Shown here one piece after another: positions 19,114 to 28,527 of a DNA stretch of 64,000 nt. Location: positions 62,001 through 126,000 of the forward strand of contig NZ_NEFF01000002.1 in the NCBI RefSeq assembly GCF_002252045.1, in the 5' to 3' direction. A program made the translations under genes and the position numbers. Within the stretch, counting starts at the first letter, position 1. Every line of letters begins with the position of its first letter. The stretch is from Ignatzschineria sp. F8392. Its GTDB lineage: Bacteria > Pseudomonadota > Gammaproteobacteria > Cardiobacteriales > Wohlfahrtiimonadaceae. The notes beneath the pieces are model-generated. The model did not search any database, was not told the origin of the DNA, and saw nothing but the letters and a program-made list of their open reading frames with translations.

Positions 19114-21069
19114 TCATTTCGAAAGATTACTGAGTGACTCTAGGAGCACTTTGTCTTTGCTGTAGATGTCAGCACGGAAAGAAATACTATCATTCTCTAC
19201 TCTCGTTGTCATGTATAAAGTATAGACAGGTATCTTTTTATCCTTATTTAGACTGACATGAGCTTCCGAAGAGCGCTTAAATGCTGACTTTATCCGTTTT
19301 TGATCCCATCCTGCCTCGCCTAAAAAATACTCAGCAAGTTCTTCTGGATTCTCTATCCGCACACACCCTGAGCTAAAATCTCGTGATGTTTTATCGAAAA
19401 GATATTTTGAAGGGGTATCGTGCAGATAGATTGCATGTTCATTCGGGAACATAAATTTAACGCGACCTAAGGAGTTGTGATCGCCAGGATCTTGCCGTAA
19501 CTGAAAAGGAAAGTTATTACGACTATATTGCGACCAATCTACCGTTCCGGGATCAATCTCTACCCCATTGCGAAAGATTCGAATCTTTGAGCGATTAAGC
19601 GCATAAGGGTTCTGCTTTAAGCGAGGAAGAAAATCATTGACAGCCATTGAACGAGGAACATGCCAATAGGGACTAAAGACAATATAACTCATCGGCGACA
19701 TAAAGACCGGCGTCTTACGAGCGCCCCGCCCCACTACAGTTCGCGCATTAAGAACCTCTTTCCCCTCTTTAATAACAGCATAACGGAAACCGGGGATATC
19801 GACAGCAACATAGTGATTCCCCATTGTTGCCGGCATCCAGCGCCAACGCTCCATATTGATCTGAATCTGCTCGATACGATCACGGTTAGAGCGATTTAAT
19901 TCGGTAATCGTCTTTGCTCCAGCGGCACCATCAGGCTCTAAAAGATGGGTCTTTTGAAATGCTTTAACCGCTTCTCCCATTTTTGCATCATAATACTTAG
20001 CATCGCCTGCATCATACCCCTGGTAATTGAGACGATCACGCATCTGAATCACACGCTCTCCACTCATGCCGGGCTTAATAGTAGGCCCTTTTGCAATCAG
20101 CGCCGGTTCTTGATCAAATTCTTTCGCCTTAAAGGCTCGAAGTGCTCGCTTTAAATTATGATATTCAGGATAAGCAGGTTGTAACTTATTCGCTACCGCT
20201 TGAGGATCATCACTCTCTATTAATGTTACTAAAACCTCAGGAGCATCCACTTTTCGCCCTTCTAGTAACCAATCAGGATCTCGCTTCTTCAATTCAGGCA
20301 TTCCTACGACCATATCGCGGATATAGGCTAACATCCCTACCTGCAAAAGCTCATTGATCTCGGCCTGATAGAGAGCGGGGTCTGCTTGAAGGAGATTTTG
20401 AATACGCCCAACATGGTAGAGTTGTGGCAAGAGCCCCTCCTCCTCACTTGCTAAGAGAAGCTGATAGAGCGCCTCCCCCTTCGGAGTCAAGCCTTTCTGA
20501 TTCACAAGGAGCGAAGAGCTATCTATTGATTCCTTAAACTGCTCTTTAAAACGTTGGTGAAAACGATTTAGGATATTATTACTGACCCGTGCTTGATAAG
20601 GGTAATTCTCCCCTGCCTTGGCTGCTTTTTCTGCCCAGTAATTAGCACGCGCACTATAATCGATCGCTTCTGTTGGCATTGTAAATCGCTGAAAATTTTC
20701 AGCAACGAGCGCCATCTCTTCCTCCGACTCATCAAGATCCTCCATCAATAATTGAGGATCTGAAGAGCTTATCTCTTCTACAACCTCAACAGGCGCTTGC
20801 GCTCTCTCTGCTACTTGCGAACGCAATTCTAAAGCGGGGATATTTTCTGACTCTTTCGGCGCTGAAACCATCTCAGTAACAGTAGTTATCTCAGATAGAG
20901 ATTGCTCAGATAAGGGTTGCTCAGGAAGCTCACCCCCATCAAATAGCGACCCAATCGCATCAACATTATTAAGATCAACACGAATTTGTAACGACTTCTC
21001 CTCAGAAGCAACAACTGCCTCTGGAAAGAGCGCCATCCAGATCCCTACTGCAATAAGATGTCTTTTCAT
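19114..21069 (-). CDS. L,D-transpeptidase, LdtD (YcbB)-like
   Basis: Periplasmic enzyme predicted to make 3-3 crosslinks in peptidoglycan. Order: a short export signal (residues 1-21, ending VVAS), an acidic low-complexity stretch to about 120, and an alpha-helical scaffold. A PG_binding_1 repeat follows (GMSGERVIQMRDRLNYQGYD through GAAGAKTITELN, about 345-400). The C-terminal YkuD domain has HDTPSKYLF and the catalytic SSGCVR with Cys569. At 651 aa it is slightly longer than E. coli LdtD (615), mainly through the acidic linker. It is monocistronic, upstream of and divided from the tRNA-tuf promoter by about 130 bases. Confidence 0.92.
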   Translation of the reverse strand: MKRHLIAVGIWMALFPEAVVASEEKSLQIRVDLNNVDAIGSLFDGGELPEQPLSEQSLSEITTVTEMVSAPKESENIPALELRSQVAERAQAPVEVVEEISSSDPQLLMEDLDESEEEMALVAENFQRFTMPTEAIDYSARANYWAEKAAKAGENYPYQARVSNNILNRFHQRFKEQFKESIDSSSLLVNQKGLTPKGEALYQLLLASEEEGLLPQLYHVGRIQNLLQADPALYQAEINELLQVGMLAYIRDMVVGMPELKKRDPDWLLEGRKVDAPEVLVTLIESDDPQAVANKLQPAYPEYHNLKRALRAFKAKEFDQEPALIAKGPTIKPGMSGERVIQMRDRLNYQGYDAGDAKYYDAKMGEAVKAFQKTHLLEPDGAAGAKTITELNRSNRDRIEQIQINMERWRWMPATMGNHYVAVDIPGFRYAVIKEGKEVLNARTVVGRGARKTPVFMSPMSYIVFSPYWHVPRSMAVNDFLPRLKQNPYALNRSKIRIFRNGVEIDPGTVDWSQYSRNNFPFQLRQDPGDHNSLGRVKFMFPNEHAIYLHDTPSKYLFDKTSRDFSSGCVRIENPEELAEYFLGEAGWDQKRIKSAFKRSSEAHVSLNKDKKIPVYTLYMTTRVENDSISFRADIYSKDKVLLESLSNLSK

Positions 21070-21265
21070 CTTGATTTTACCTCACCATTATAGGTATTTA
21101 TTTACATAAATTTATTAATAAGAGATCGTTATAATACACTACTTTATAGAATATTTTATAGTGCCGATGATAGTACCGCTCTATAGCCCCCATTCGATTA
21201 ATGATCTCCTCGATGCCCCCATCGATCTCTCTATCGATATCGACATCTATTTTTACGCTTTTTTA

Positions 21266-21302
21266 TAAAAAAAGAGATAACCCATTTTCCTGGCTATCTC
21301 TC
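21266..21302 (-). terminator. Terminator after metA
   Basis: On the minus strand AGAGATAGCC...GGTTATCTCT forms a hairpin with one mismatch, followed by TTTTTTTAT. It lies about 160 bases past the metA stop. The rest of the 21070-21460 gap holds no supportable gene; it includes short GATCTC/ATCGAT-rich simple sequence. Confidence 0.75.
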
Positions 21303-21460
21303 TTACCTCTCTCATCTCTCTCGATAATTGATGATTCATAATTTCGATTCTAGGGTTTCGACTTAAGGATTCCAATTTCAGGACCTCACTCTCAGAGAAT
21401 ATCCCCTAGCTCTTTTTAGCAAACGCTATGAACCTCATTCTACTGGTCTGACTCCCCTCT

Positions 21461-22384
21461 TTAACGCTTTTTAAGGGAGAGCAGATCAAATGGTGTCTCC
21501 TGATAGACGCAGTAGTTCAACCAATTAGCAAAGAGAAGATTACCATGAGAACGCCAAGTGACAAGCGGCGCCTCTGATGGATCATTGTTACGATAATAAT
21601 TTTTAGGCGGATCGATCTTATCACCCCGCTCTAAATCACGGCGATACTCACGATCTAATGTGTCATGATCATATTCACCATGCCCCATAACATAGACGTG
21701 GCGCAGATCTCTATTGGCAACAATATGAACCCCTGCTTCTGCCGATTCCGCTAAGATCATTAACTCTTCATGCTCTAAGATCTCCTCTCTTCTTACCTCT
21801 GTATGACGACTATGAGGTGCATAAAATTGATCATCAAATCCTCTTAAGAGCTTCACATTTTGAGCGGTAACTTCATGAGGAAAGACGCCGAAGCACTTCT
21901 CCTCTAGTGAATGCTTATCTACGCCATAACGGTAGTAGAGCCCTGCTTGTGCGCCCCAGCAGATATAGAGTGTTGAGAAGACATTTTTATCCGCCCACTC
22001 CATGATCTCCGTTAACTCTTGCCAATACTGCACCTCCTCAAAAGGGATCGTCTCCACCGGAGCACCCGTAATAATAAAGCCATCAAAGGCATCCTCTTTA
22101 ATACCCTCAAAAGTACGATAGAAGGTATCTAGATACGCTTTATCAGTATTTTTAGGTTGATAGCTCTCTGTCGCAATAAAGACGGGATCGATCTGTAGAG
22201 GAGTATTCCCTAAGACTCGAAGCAATTGTGTCTCCGTCACCTCTTTAAGCGGCATTAAATTTAAAATCGCAATTTTTAAGGGTCGAATATCTTGTGCGAC
22301 AGCACGATCTTCATCCATGACGAAGATATTTTCATTTTTCAATACCTGGTAAGCAGGTAGCGCGTTAGGAATTTTAACCGGCAT
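21461..22384 (-). CDS. metA: Homoserine O-acyltransferase MetA (predicted acetyl-specific)
   Basis: First committed enzyme of methionine synthesis, acylating homoserine in the cytosol (307 aa). It is the MetA/HTS type, with catalytic Cys142 (YICWGAQAG), His235 and Glu237 (GHGEYDHD). Residue 111 is Glu ([11 protein letters not shown]), where E. coli MetA has Gly. In characterised MetA proteins Glu at 111 goes with acetyl-CoA use and Gly with succinyl-CoA, so I predict O-acetylhomoserine as product despite the usual succinyltransferase label. This fits the adjacent upstream metY, whose enzyme uses O-acetylhomoserine. The start follows GAGGAGG, a strong ribosome site. Confidence 0.93.
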   Translation of the reverse strand: MPVKIPNALPAYQVLKNENIFVMDEDRAVAQDIRPLKIAILNLMPLKEVTETQLLRVLGNTPLQIDPVFIATESYQPKNTDKAYLDTFYRTFEGIKEDAFDGFIITGAPVETIPFEEVQYWQELTEIMEWADKNVFSTLYICWGAQAGLYYRYGVDKHSLEEKCFGVFPHEVTAQNVKLLRGFDDQFYAPHSRHTEVRREEILEHEELMILAESAEAGVHIVANRDLRHVYVMGHGEYDHDTLDREYRRDLERGDKIDPPKNYYRNNDPSEAPLVTWRSHGNLLFANWLNYCVYQETPFDLLSLKKR

Positions 22385-22482
22385 TTAGCCTCCTCATATT
22401 CCATTTCTCAATGTTAAAGCGATGGGGTAACACCTCAATAACATCTCAAAACAACATATCAATAATCTATTTTACCAATGAG

Positions 22483-22517
22483 AAAAGAGCTGCTTAATAG
22501 TGATAAACAGCTCTTTT
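22483..22517 (-). terminator. Bidirectional-type terminator between metY and metA
   Basis: A 10-bp perfect stem, AAAAGAGCTG with CAGCTCTTTT, whose outer arms carry A and T runs on either strand. It lies about 110 bases after the metY stop, so metA probably has its own promoter. Confidence 0.7.
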
Positions 22518-22624
22518 GATTTTTAGTATTGATCATCTACCGCTTGTCGCTCTTAACGCTCGTATCGCCTCTAACAATCTATCGATAAGAGAATAAGCAT
22601 CGATCATCAATACCCTATTAAGCC

Positions 22625-23914
22625 TTATGCTTGCTGTGATTTCTCTAATGCTTGATCAATATCTGCAATCAGATCATCAACATCCTCTAAACCGATAGAG
22701 AGACGGATCAACTCAGGCAGTACGCCGGCAAGTTTTAACCCCTCCTCATCGAGCTGTGAGTGAGTTGTTCCCGCAGGATGAATCACTAAGCTCTTCGCAT
22801 CAGCCACATTGGCAAGAAGAGAGAAGATCTCTAAATTATCGATAAATTTAATGCTCGCCTCTTTCCCCCCTTTTACACCAAACGTGAAGATGGCGCCGAC
22901 GCCTTTTGGGAAATAGTGCTGCGCTCGCTCATAATATTCACTTGAGGGTAATCCAGGATGTTTTACCCAAGCAACTGCCGGATGTTTTTCAAGATGCTTT
23001 GCGATCTTCAGGGCAGATTCAGTCATGCGCTCTACACGAAGACTTAAGGTCTCAGCGCCTAAAAGAATTAAGAATGCATTAAAGGGGCTAATACAGGCTC
23101 CGGTATCTCGTAATAGCTCAACACGCGCCTTTAAGATATAGGCCTGTTCACCAAGATCGGCATATTGCAAACCATGATAAGCGGCATCGGGAGTATTAAA
23201 TCCAGGGTAACGCGGATTATCTTTATAGTTAAAGTTACCATTATCGACAATTGCGCCACCAATTGAGGTGCCGTGGCCACCAATATACTTTGTCAATGAG
23301 TGGACAATCACATTGATGCCATAGGATTTGAGATTGATCAGATAGGGGGTTCCGAAGGTATTATCAACAATCGTCACAATCTGATGCTTTTGTGCAATCT
23401 CAACAATCCTCTCAATATTGGGAATATTGATATCTGGATTGCCGATACTCTCAAAGAAGATCGCTTTTGTCTTCTCATTAATTAAGCTCTCCAATCCTGC
23501 GAAATCTTCCGGCTCAACAAAGTGAACCTTGATGCCAAACTGAGATTGTAAGCGATTATTAAAGAGGGTATAGGTTCCCCCATAGATCGTACTTAAGGTG
23601 ATAATTTCATCACCAGGGGTTGCCACATTTAAAACAGCGTAGAGAATTGCGGCCATGCCAGAGCTTGTCGCTAATGCACCAACGCCCCCTTCTAATGCTG
23701 CAACACGCTTTTCAAGCACATCTGTTGTAGGATTCATAATCCGAGTATAGATATTACCCGGCTTTGCAAGCCCGAAAAGATCCGCCGCATGTTGCGAATC
23801 ATCAAAAACATAACTTGAGGTTTGGTAGATTGGAACGGCTCTCGATTTGGTTTCATCAACCACTTGGCCGGCATGAACTTGTAGAGTATCGAAACTCCAG
23901 TTTTGGGTAGTCAT
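22625..23914 (-). CDS. metY: O-acetylhomoserine sulfhydrylase (MetY type)
   Basis: PLP enzyme of the Cys/Met metabolism family, which converts O-acetylhomoserine and sulfide to homocysteine directly. The PLP lysine is Lys209 in SLTKYIGGHGTSIGG. The 429-aa length and the insertion NFNYKDNPRYPGFNTPD are typical of MetY/OAH sulfhydrylases, not of the shorter cystathionine gamma-synthase MetB. The start follows AGGAG. Together with metA it forms a two-gene direct sulfhydrylation route. A terminator-like hairpin lies in its 5' leader. Confidence 0.93.
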   Translation of the reverse strand: MTTQNWSFDTLQVHAGQVVDETKSRAVPIYQTSSYVFDDSQHAADLFGLAKPGNIYTRIMNPTTDVLEKRVAALEGGVGALATSSGMAAILYAVLNVATPGDEIITLSTIYGGTYTLFNNRLQSQFGIKVHFVEPEDFAGLESLINEKTKAIFFESIGNPDINIPNIERIVEIAQKHQIVTIVDNTFGTPYLINLKSYGINVIVHSLTKYIGGHGTSIGGAIVDNGNFNYKDNPRYPGFNTPDAAYHGLQYADLGEQAYILKARVELLRDTGACISPFNAFLILLGAETLSLRVERMTESALKIAKHLEKHPAVAWVKHPGLPSSEYYERAQHYFPKGVGAIFTFGVKGGKEASIKFIDNLEIFSLLANVADAKSLVIHPAGTTHSQLDEEGLKLAGVLPELIRLSIGLEDVDDLIADIDQALEKSQQA

Positions 23915-23960
23915 TTAAAAGAACTCCTAAATTTTATTGGTTGCATATTCGATCCGCTCT

Positions 23961-23990
23961 AAAAAAGCGCTCTCTACACTTAGAGACGCA
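23961..23990 (-). terminator. Terminator-like hairpin in the metY leader
   Basis: On the minus strand GCGTCTCTA pairs with TAGAGAGCGC (one bulge, 4-base loop), then TTTTTT. It sits 47-76 bases before the metY start, so it could attenuate metY or end an upstream transcript. The leader upstream does not match SAM-I or SAM-II consensus that I know. Confidence 0.5.
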
Positions 23991-24561
23991 CAAATCGCAG
24001 GATCGAGATATGAAAAAGTAATCACGCTAAGTCCAAAAAATTAGAAACATAAACTTAGGCGCTTAAGAGATAGCTATATCGCAGAGAAAAAGAGAAAGCA
24101 ACTAAAATATTTCCCCCAACCTTACTCTTCTTTCACTAAAGCACTGCTCTCCCCTTCTCAAAAAATGATCTAAGAGAGTAGATCTCTGTAGGCTCTATCT
24201 TTTAAAAATTGAGCAGAGTAAAAATTTTCCTCGCCTTTACTTCCTATCCCTATCTTTTCACCGACTTTACCACTCTTATTCGCTTTAACTCTTTGGTTAA
24301 AGTGAGCAATAGGGAGAGATATTAAGATCATTCCGCAGCCAAAAAGAGAAGCAGAACAGAGCAAAAACAGTATCAAAAAATGCTCTTAACAGATATTAAA
24401 TAGAAGATGATCAAGATCTAAAAAGAGTAACCAGCACTATTTCGTTTTCGATACTCTATCTCAATCTTACCCCAAAAAAAACGAGCGAAAAATAGTCAAA
24501 CTTTTTCTATCTCTATTTCCCTTTTCCTCTCTCTATCATCTCCTAATTATTCTTTTTTAAT

Positions 24562-24666
24562 ATTACTTCTTATCCGATTACTACTTACCGGATTACTTCT
24601 TATCGGATTCCTTCTTATCGAATTGCTTCTTTCTGGGTTTCTTCTTCCTAGATTGCTTCTTACTGG
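24562..24666. repeat. 15-bp tandem repeat, 7 units
   Basis: Seven adjoining degenerate 15-mers, type ATTACTTCTTATCGG, with variation mainly at positions 4 and 11-15. They lie in the 860-base gap between metY and guaD, which has no gene I can support. The unit length is a multiple of three and reads LLLxG-like on the plus strand, but there is no ribosome site. Confidence 0.9.
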
Positions 24667-24667
24667 A

Positions 24668-24701
24668 ATAAAAAAGCCGGCAGCTTATTACGGCTACCGG
24701 C
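24668..24701 (-). terminator. Terminator of guaD
   Basis: On the minus strand GCCGGTAGC pairs with GCTGCCGGC (one mismatch), followed by TTTTTTA. It lies about 75 bases past the guaD stop and abuts the 15-mer repeat array. Confidence 0.88.
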
Positions 24702-24773
24702 ACTTTACAGCCCACTGTTCGTCGAGGTATCGATTCAATTTTGGAGAGAGATCATCAGTACCTCAAAGAGACG

Positions 24774-26129
24774 TTAGGCAGTGTAAACTGGTTCTCCTGC
24801 AATATAGGTGGCAGCAATTGCCCGATCATCCCCCATCATCATCTGAATAAAGAGCGCTTCCTCTAATGAAGAGGCAGAGTGCATACGATATTCGATGATC
24901 GGAGTTGATTTAAGATCTAAAATTGTCAAATCAGCCTCCATTCCTGGAGCAATTGAACCGATCTTCTCTTCAAGCTGAAGCGCTTCGGCTGTCCCACGGG
25001 TTGCAAGATAGAATGTATGTAGCGATGAATAGGGAGTCCCATTGAGTTGGGCCGCTTTATAGGCCTCATTCATCGTCTGCAAAATAGAGAAACTCGTCCC
25101 CGCACCTAAATCAGTCCCTAAACCGACCTTAATAGGACGCGCCTCTGCTTTGGCATGTTGGAGATTGAAAGCGCCACTGCCTAAAAAGAAGTTGGAGGTG
25201 GGGCAATGTGCTACAGCCGCACCACGCTCATGAAGAATCGCAAGCTCCCGCTCTGTTAAATGGACACCATGCCCGTAGATCGCACGATCTCGCAATAGAC
25301 CATACTGATCATAAACATACGCATAGTCGAGTGCCTTAGGAAAGAGCGAACGAACCCACTCAATCTCATCGAGATTTTCAGAGATATGGGATTGAATCAA
25401 TGTATCGGGATACTCTGCAGCTAACGCGCCGACCATCTCTAACTGCTCAAAAGTGGATGTTGGTGCAAATCGTGGCGTAATAACATACTCTGCCCGTCCA
25501 CGCCCATGCCACTTTTCAATAAGCGCTTTCGATTCATCATAAGCACTTTGAGCAGTATCTAAGAGGGCTTCGGGCGCATTGCGATCCATACAGACCTTTC
25601 CAGCCATAACGCGCATATTGTAGCGCTCAGCCTCACTAAAAATCGCATCAACTGATTCTGGAAAGACAGTACAAAATATCGTCGAAGAGGTGACGCCATT
25701 ACGATGTTGTTCTTGCAAAAAGCGTTTCGCCACTTGATCGGCATGAGCTCGATCTTTAAATTTCTGTTCAGCAATAAAGGTATATTGATTGAGCCAATCG
25801 ATCAGCTGCTCACCGTAAGAAGCGATAATCTCTGTTTGGGGATAATGCACATGGCTATCGATAAATCCCGGCAAAATAAGGTGATCGCGATAGTGGGTAA
25901 TCGGAGTATTTTCTAATGTAGGTAGTAACTGATCTGCTGAACCAACCGCGACAATCATCCCCCCTTCCATCACCACAATCGCATCTGACTCATAGCGATA
26001 TGATTCCTCTAGCGGATGAAAAAATGGATCTTGATGGAAGGTTAATAGCGCCCCACGGATTGCTCTGCGCTCCCCTTGGTTTCTGGCATGCTTTAAATTT
26101 TGATCCATAACTGATTTCTGCATCGACAT
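24774..26129 (-). CDS. guaD: Guanine deaminase
   Basis: Zinc amidohydrolase that converts guanine to xanthine plus ammonia in purine salvage (451 aa). Metal and substrate motifs appear in the order expected: DSHVHYPQTE, MAGKVCMDRNAPE, SHISEN, YGHGVHL, HCPTSNFFLGSG and GLGTDLGAG. Its length fits the family (about 440). A MarR-type gene starts 303 bases away in the opposite direction and may control it. No xanthine dehydrogenase gene is nearby, so the product may re-enter salvage. Confidence 0.95.
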   Translation of the reverse strand: MSMQKSVMDQNLKHARNQGERRAIRGALLTFHQDPFFHPLEESYRYESDAIVVMEGGMIVAVGSADQLLPTLENTPITHYRDHLILPGFIDSHVHYPQTEIIASYGEQLIDWLNQYTFIAEQKFKDRAHADQVAKRFLQEQHRNGVTSSTIFCTVFPESVDAIFSEAERYNMRVMAGKVCMDRNAPEALLDTAQSAYDESKALIEKWHGRGRAEYVITPRFAPTSTFEQLEMVGALAAEYPDTLIQSHISENLDEIEWVRSLFPKALDYAYVYDQYGLLRDRAIYGHGVHLTERELAILHERGAAVAHCPTSNFFLGSGAFNLQHAKAEARPIKVGLGTDLGAGTSFSILQTMNEAYKAAQLNGTPYSSLHTFYLATRGTAEALQLEEKIGSIAPGMEADLTILDLKSTPIIEYRMHSASSLEEALFIQMMMGDDRAIAATYIAGEPVYTA

Positions 26130-26276
26130 CTACCCTCAACTCCCCTCTAATCATAAAAAAACTTCCGCAAATCTCTTTGACGGAAGAATCTTTGTAGAAA
26201 GATACCATATTTTTGCTAAAAGCGATATCCTTCTCATAAGAGATCGCACTTGAGTGCCACTGCCAAAAAAGTGAAA

Positions 26277-26350
26277 AAACGTTATAATTGCCCTACCGTT
26301 AAAGATCATCAATCATAGATCATGATTCTATAACGATATTCTATAACGAT
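26277..26350. promoter_or_regulatory. Possible operator/promoter region between guaD and marR
   Basis: A 13-bp motif ATTCTATAACGAT is repeated directly with no gap at 26325-26337 and 26338-26350. A related inverted copy, AACGTTATAAT, at 26277-26287 includes a TATAAT. The shared core TATAACG in both orientations between divergent guaD and marR suggests a regulator site; this is inference. Confidence 0.4.
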
Positions 26351-26432
26351 TATTTATTGCATCCGATAGTAGAAGATCGATCAATACGGCACCTAAAATT
26401 TTCGGGATTAAAGTTACATAAGGAGCGAAATA

Positions 26433-26990
26433 ATGCCCAAAGAGCCCCAAGAACAAGCGTGTGAAAGTACTCTTATAGAGAGTGATAACACCCCTCCTGA
26501 TCTTGTTGATCAAGTGATTGAGAAGTGGCAAGCAACCCCACTTCAACAGATGGATTTTACCGGCACCGAAATTATCGGACGGATTGTACGAATGGACTCT
26601 TTCATCAATAAGATGATCGACGAAAACTTATCACGCTATCGCATCAATTTTGGGGACTTCAATATCTTGGCTGTTCTCCTTAGAGAAGAGAATCATCAAC
26701 TCACTCCTGGTCGTATCCAAGAGTTGATCTTTGTCTCCTCTGGGGGGCTCTCTAATCGTATGATTCGCCTAGAAGCCAAAGGTCTCATTGAGCGCTCCAC
26801 CGATCCTAAAGATCGAAGAGGTGTTATTGTAACGCTCACAGAAGAGGGGAAAGCATTGATTGAAAAAGTAGCACCTACCCATATCGATCTAGAGAACTCC
26901 CTTATCACACACTTATCGGATGAGGAGCGAGATATCTTTATCAAACTTCTTAAAAAGACACTTCGTCATGCAGAGATGATGAGCCGGTAA
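26433..26990 (+). CDS. MarR-family transcriptional regulator
   Basis: Dimeric winged-helix DNA-binding protein (185 aa). An N-terminal extension of about 55 residues precedes the MarR core. The helix-turn-helix and wing are seen in LTPGRIQELIFVSSGGLSNRMIRLEAKGLI followed by DPKDRRGVIVTLTEEG (about 90-140, quoted in two parts). The start follows AAGGAG by 7 bases. It is divergent from guaD and so possibly regulates guaD and itself. The ligand is unknown. Confidence 0.9.
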   Translation: MPKEPQEQACESTLIESDNTPPDLVDQVIEKWQATPLQQMDFTGTEIIGRIVRMDSFINKMIDENLSRYRINFGDFNILAVLLREENHQLTPGRIQELIFVSSGGLSNRMIRLEAKGLIERSTDPKDRRGVIVTLTEEGKALIEKVAPTHIDLENSLITHLSDEERDIFIKLLKKTLRHAEMMSR

Positions 26991-27075
26991 TTAAGATCGA
27001 TCGGTACAGATTGAGATGGAGTCTATCGAGATGACGATCGAGAAATAACAAAAAGAGACAATAAAAGAGGCAATA

Positions 27076-27112
27076 AAAAGAGCGGGAACATCATATTCTC
27101 GCTCTCTCTTTT
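27076..27112. terminator. Bidirectional terminator between marR and the GNAT gene
   Basis: A 10-bp stem with one GU pair (27079-27088 with 27096-27105). The plus strand continues CTCTTTT and the minus strand TTTTTATTG. It serves two convergent genes. Confidence 0.8.
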
Positions 27113-27142
27113 CGTACTACCGATCCTTGGAAATAATCTTCC

Positions 27143-27640
27143 CTACTTCATAAAATGCATCATCGCATAGGGCACTTCAGCTAAGAGATCTCCCGCCTCA
27201 GGCTCTGTTAGATCATAGATCCCATATCCCAATGCCTCAATAAATTTCACCGCGCCCTCATTATCTCGATAGATATCGATATAGCTTGCGCCCTGCTCTT
27301 CTGCCGCGCTTATCAATGCTGAACCGATGCCAAGACGAATCCACTCCTTATCAACAGCAATACGTTCTATCGCATCCTCTTCAGCGGCAAGGATTCCAAC
27401 TAACTCACCTTCAACATAAGCACCTAACAGAATTGATGTTTCACGTAAAAACTGAAAAGTCTCCGGAAGCGTTGCCAAGTAGAGCGCCTTTCCAACCCCA
27501 TGGTTGATCTCTGCTAATCGCTGATAAAGTAATGCACCGGCACTTTCGATCTCCTCGTCAGATAGCGGTTGAATCGTATATCGACAAGATTCGGCATCCT
27601 CTTCACGGTATTTTTTATCTAAGTCTTTCACTCTCTTCAT
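27143..27640 (-). CDS. GNAT-family N-acetyltransferase
   Basis: Acetyl-CoA-dependent acyltransferase of unknown substrate (165 aa from the chosen start). The core shows VGILAAEEDAIERIAVDKEWIRLGIGSALISAAEEQ, quoted here in outline: beta4, then the R/Q-x-x-G-x-G/A pyrophosphate loop (RLGIGS), then IDIYRDNEGAVKFIEALGY as the C-terminal strand. The frame opens at 27667, but AAGGAG lies 10 bases ahead of the ATG at 27640. No operon partner. Confidence 0.85.
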   Translation of the reverse strand: MKRVKDLDKKYREEDAESCRYTIQPLSDEEIESAGALLYQRLAEINHGVGKALYLATLPETFQFLRETSILLGAYVEGELVGILAAEEDAIERIAVDKEWIRLGIGSALISAAEEQGASYIDIYRDNEGAVKFIEALGYGIYDLTEPEAGDLLAEVPYAMMHFMK

Positions 27641-27885
27641 TGTGATATCACTCCTTCTAGCATTCAATCATCATTTCAATTCTACGGCGCATATCTTACA
27701 CAACTCTCCCCTAAAGTCGCTACAAGAGATCGCATAAAGGATTCTCTACCAACAAAATAGTGATCAAATAACGATCAGGTAACAAGCAAAAAACAACCAA
27801 ACAATAACAATAACAATAACAACCCAATAACGGACAAATAACAAACAGCTATCCAATAGCCTCAAGATAGCGATAAAACAACGAT

Positions 27886-27917
27886 AAAAAATGCCCACCT
27901 TACAATAAGGTGAGCAT
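27886..27917 (-). terminator. Terminator after the four-span membrane protein gene
   Basis: On the minus strand GCTCACCTTA pairs with TAAGGTGGGC (one GT) around a TTG loop, followed by TTTTTTAT. Just upstream (27780-27850) is a low-complexity AACAAT/AATAAC stretch. No other gene is seen in 27668-27981. Confidence 0.88.
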
Positions 27918-27981
27918 TCCACTCTCTTCTTTGAACATTACAAAATCAGATCTCCTGATCGATCCTCATAACGTCTAACAA

Positions 27982-28527
27982 CTAGTTAGGTTCTTCAATA
28001 CGCCCTGGCTTACGATTAGGATTCTCATCATATGCTTTTGCCACTTTTGAGAATTTAATCGCAATAGCAGCACAGATATAAGCAAAGATCGCCCCCAAAA
28101 CAGCACCGATGGGAACAATGATAAAGATCCGGTAGGAGAAAGAGCTGATACCTAACATCTGCGCAATGGGCTCATCGATAAAGAAGATAATGCCGACAAT
28201 CACCAAGAGATAGAAGAAACTTAAGATAAATCCTCGCTTTAAGGCCATTAAGCGGAAGAGTCCCCCTAAATCTTGCTTCGCAAAACCACTCATCCAGAAG
28301 CCTAAAATCAACCCAAGCGGTAAAATAGCGGAGAAGGTGATTGTTGAAAAGGGAACGATCTTACTCAATTCCATAGCCGCATTATTACCATCGGCTACCA
28401 ACTTATTGAGAAGCGTAAAACCGATAATATAGGTGATTAACGCAAAGAGATTAAAGATGAAAAAAAAGGTTAATGTAATTCTACCACTCTGATCCTGCTG
28501 ATAGACTTGATCCGGCCGTGTTGTCAT
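27982..28527 (-). CDS. Four-span inner-membrane protein of unknown function
   Basis: 181 aa with hydrophobic segments at about residues 19-42, 58-84, 94-120 and 131-158, and both ends polar. The short C-terminal tail is rich in Asn, Arg and Pro (NPNRKPGRIEEPN). No motif reveals a function and I do not recognise a family. It has its own terminator, and a 360-base gap upstream separates it from the divergent sbcDC. Confidence 0.82.
   Translation of the reverse strand: MTTRPDQVYQQDQSGRITLTFFFIFNLFALITYIIGFTLLNKLVADGNNAAMELSKIVPFSTITFSAILPLGLILGFWMSGFAKQDLGGLFRLMALKRGFILSFFYLLVIVGIIFFIDEPIAQMLGISSFSYRIFIIVPIGAVLGAIFAYICAAIAIKFSKVAKAYDENPNRKPGRIEEPN

Noticed and set aside
23915-24200. SAM riboswitch before metY
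   Set aside because: I could not match the SAM-I or SAM-II core, so only a terminator-like hairpin is reported.
24170-24376. 68-codon minus-strand frame upstream of metY with a hydrophobic start
   Set aside because: It begins with TTG, has no ribosome site, and shows no recognisable signal or domain.
24623-24850. 75-codon plus-strand frame across the 15-mer array
   Set aside because: It reads through the array and the guaD terminator into antisense guaD, with no ribosome site.
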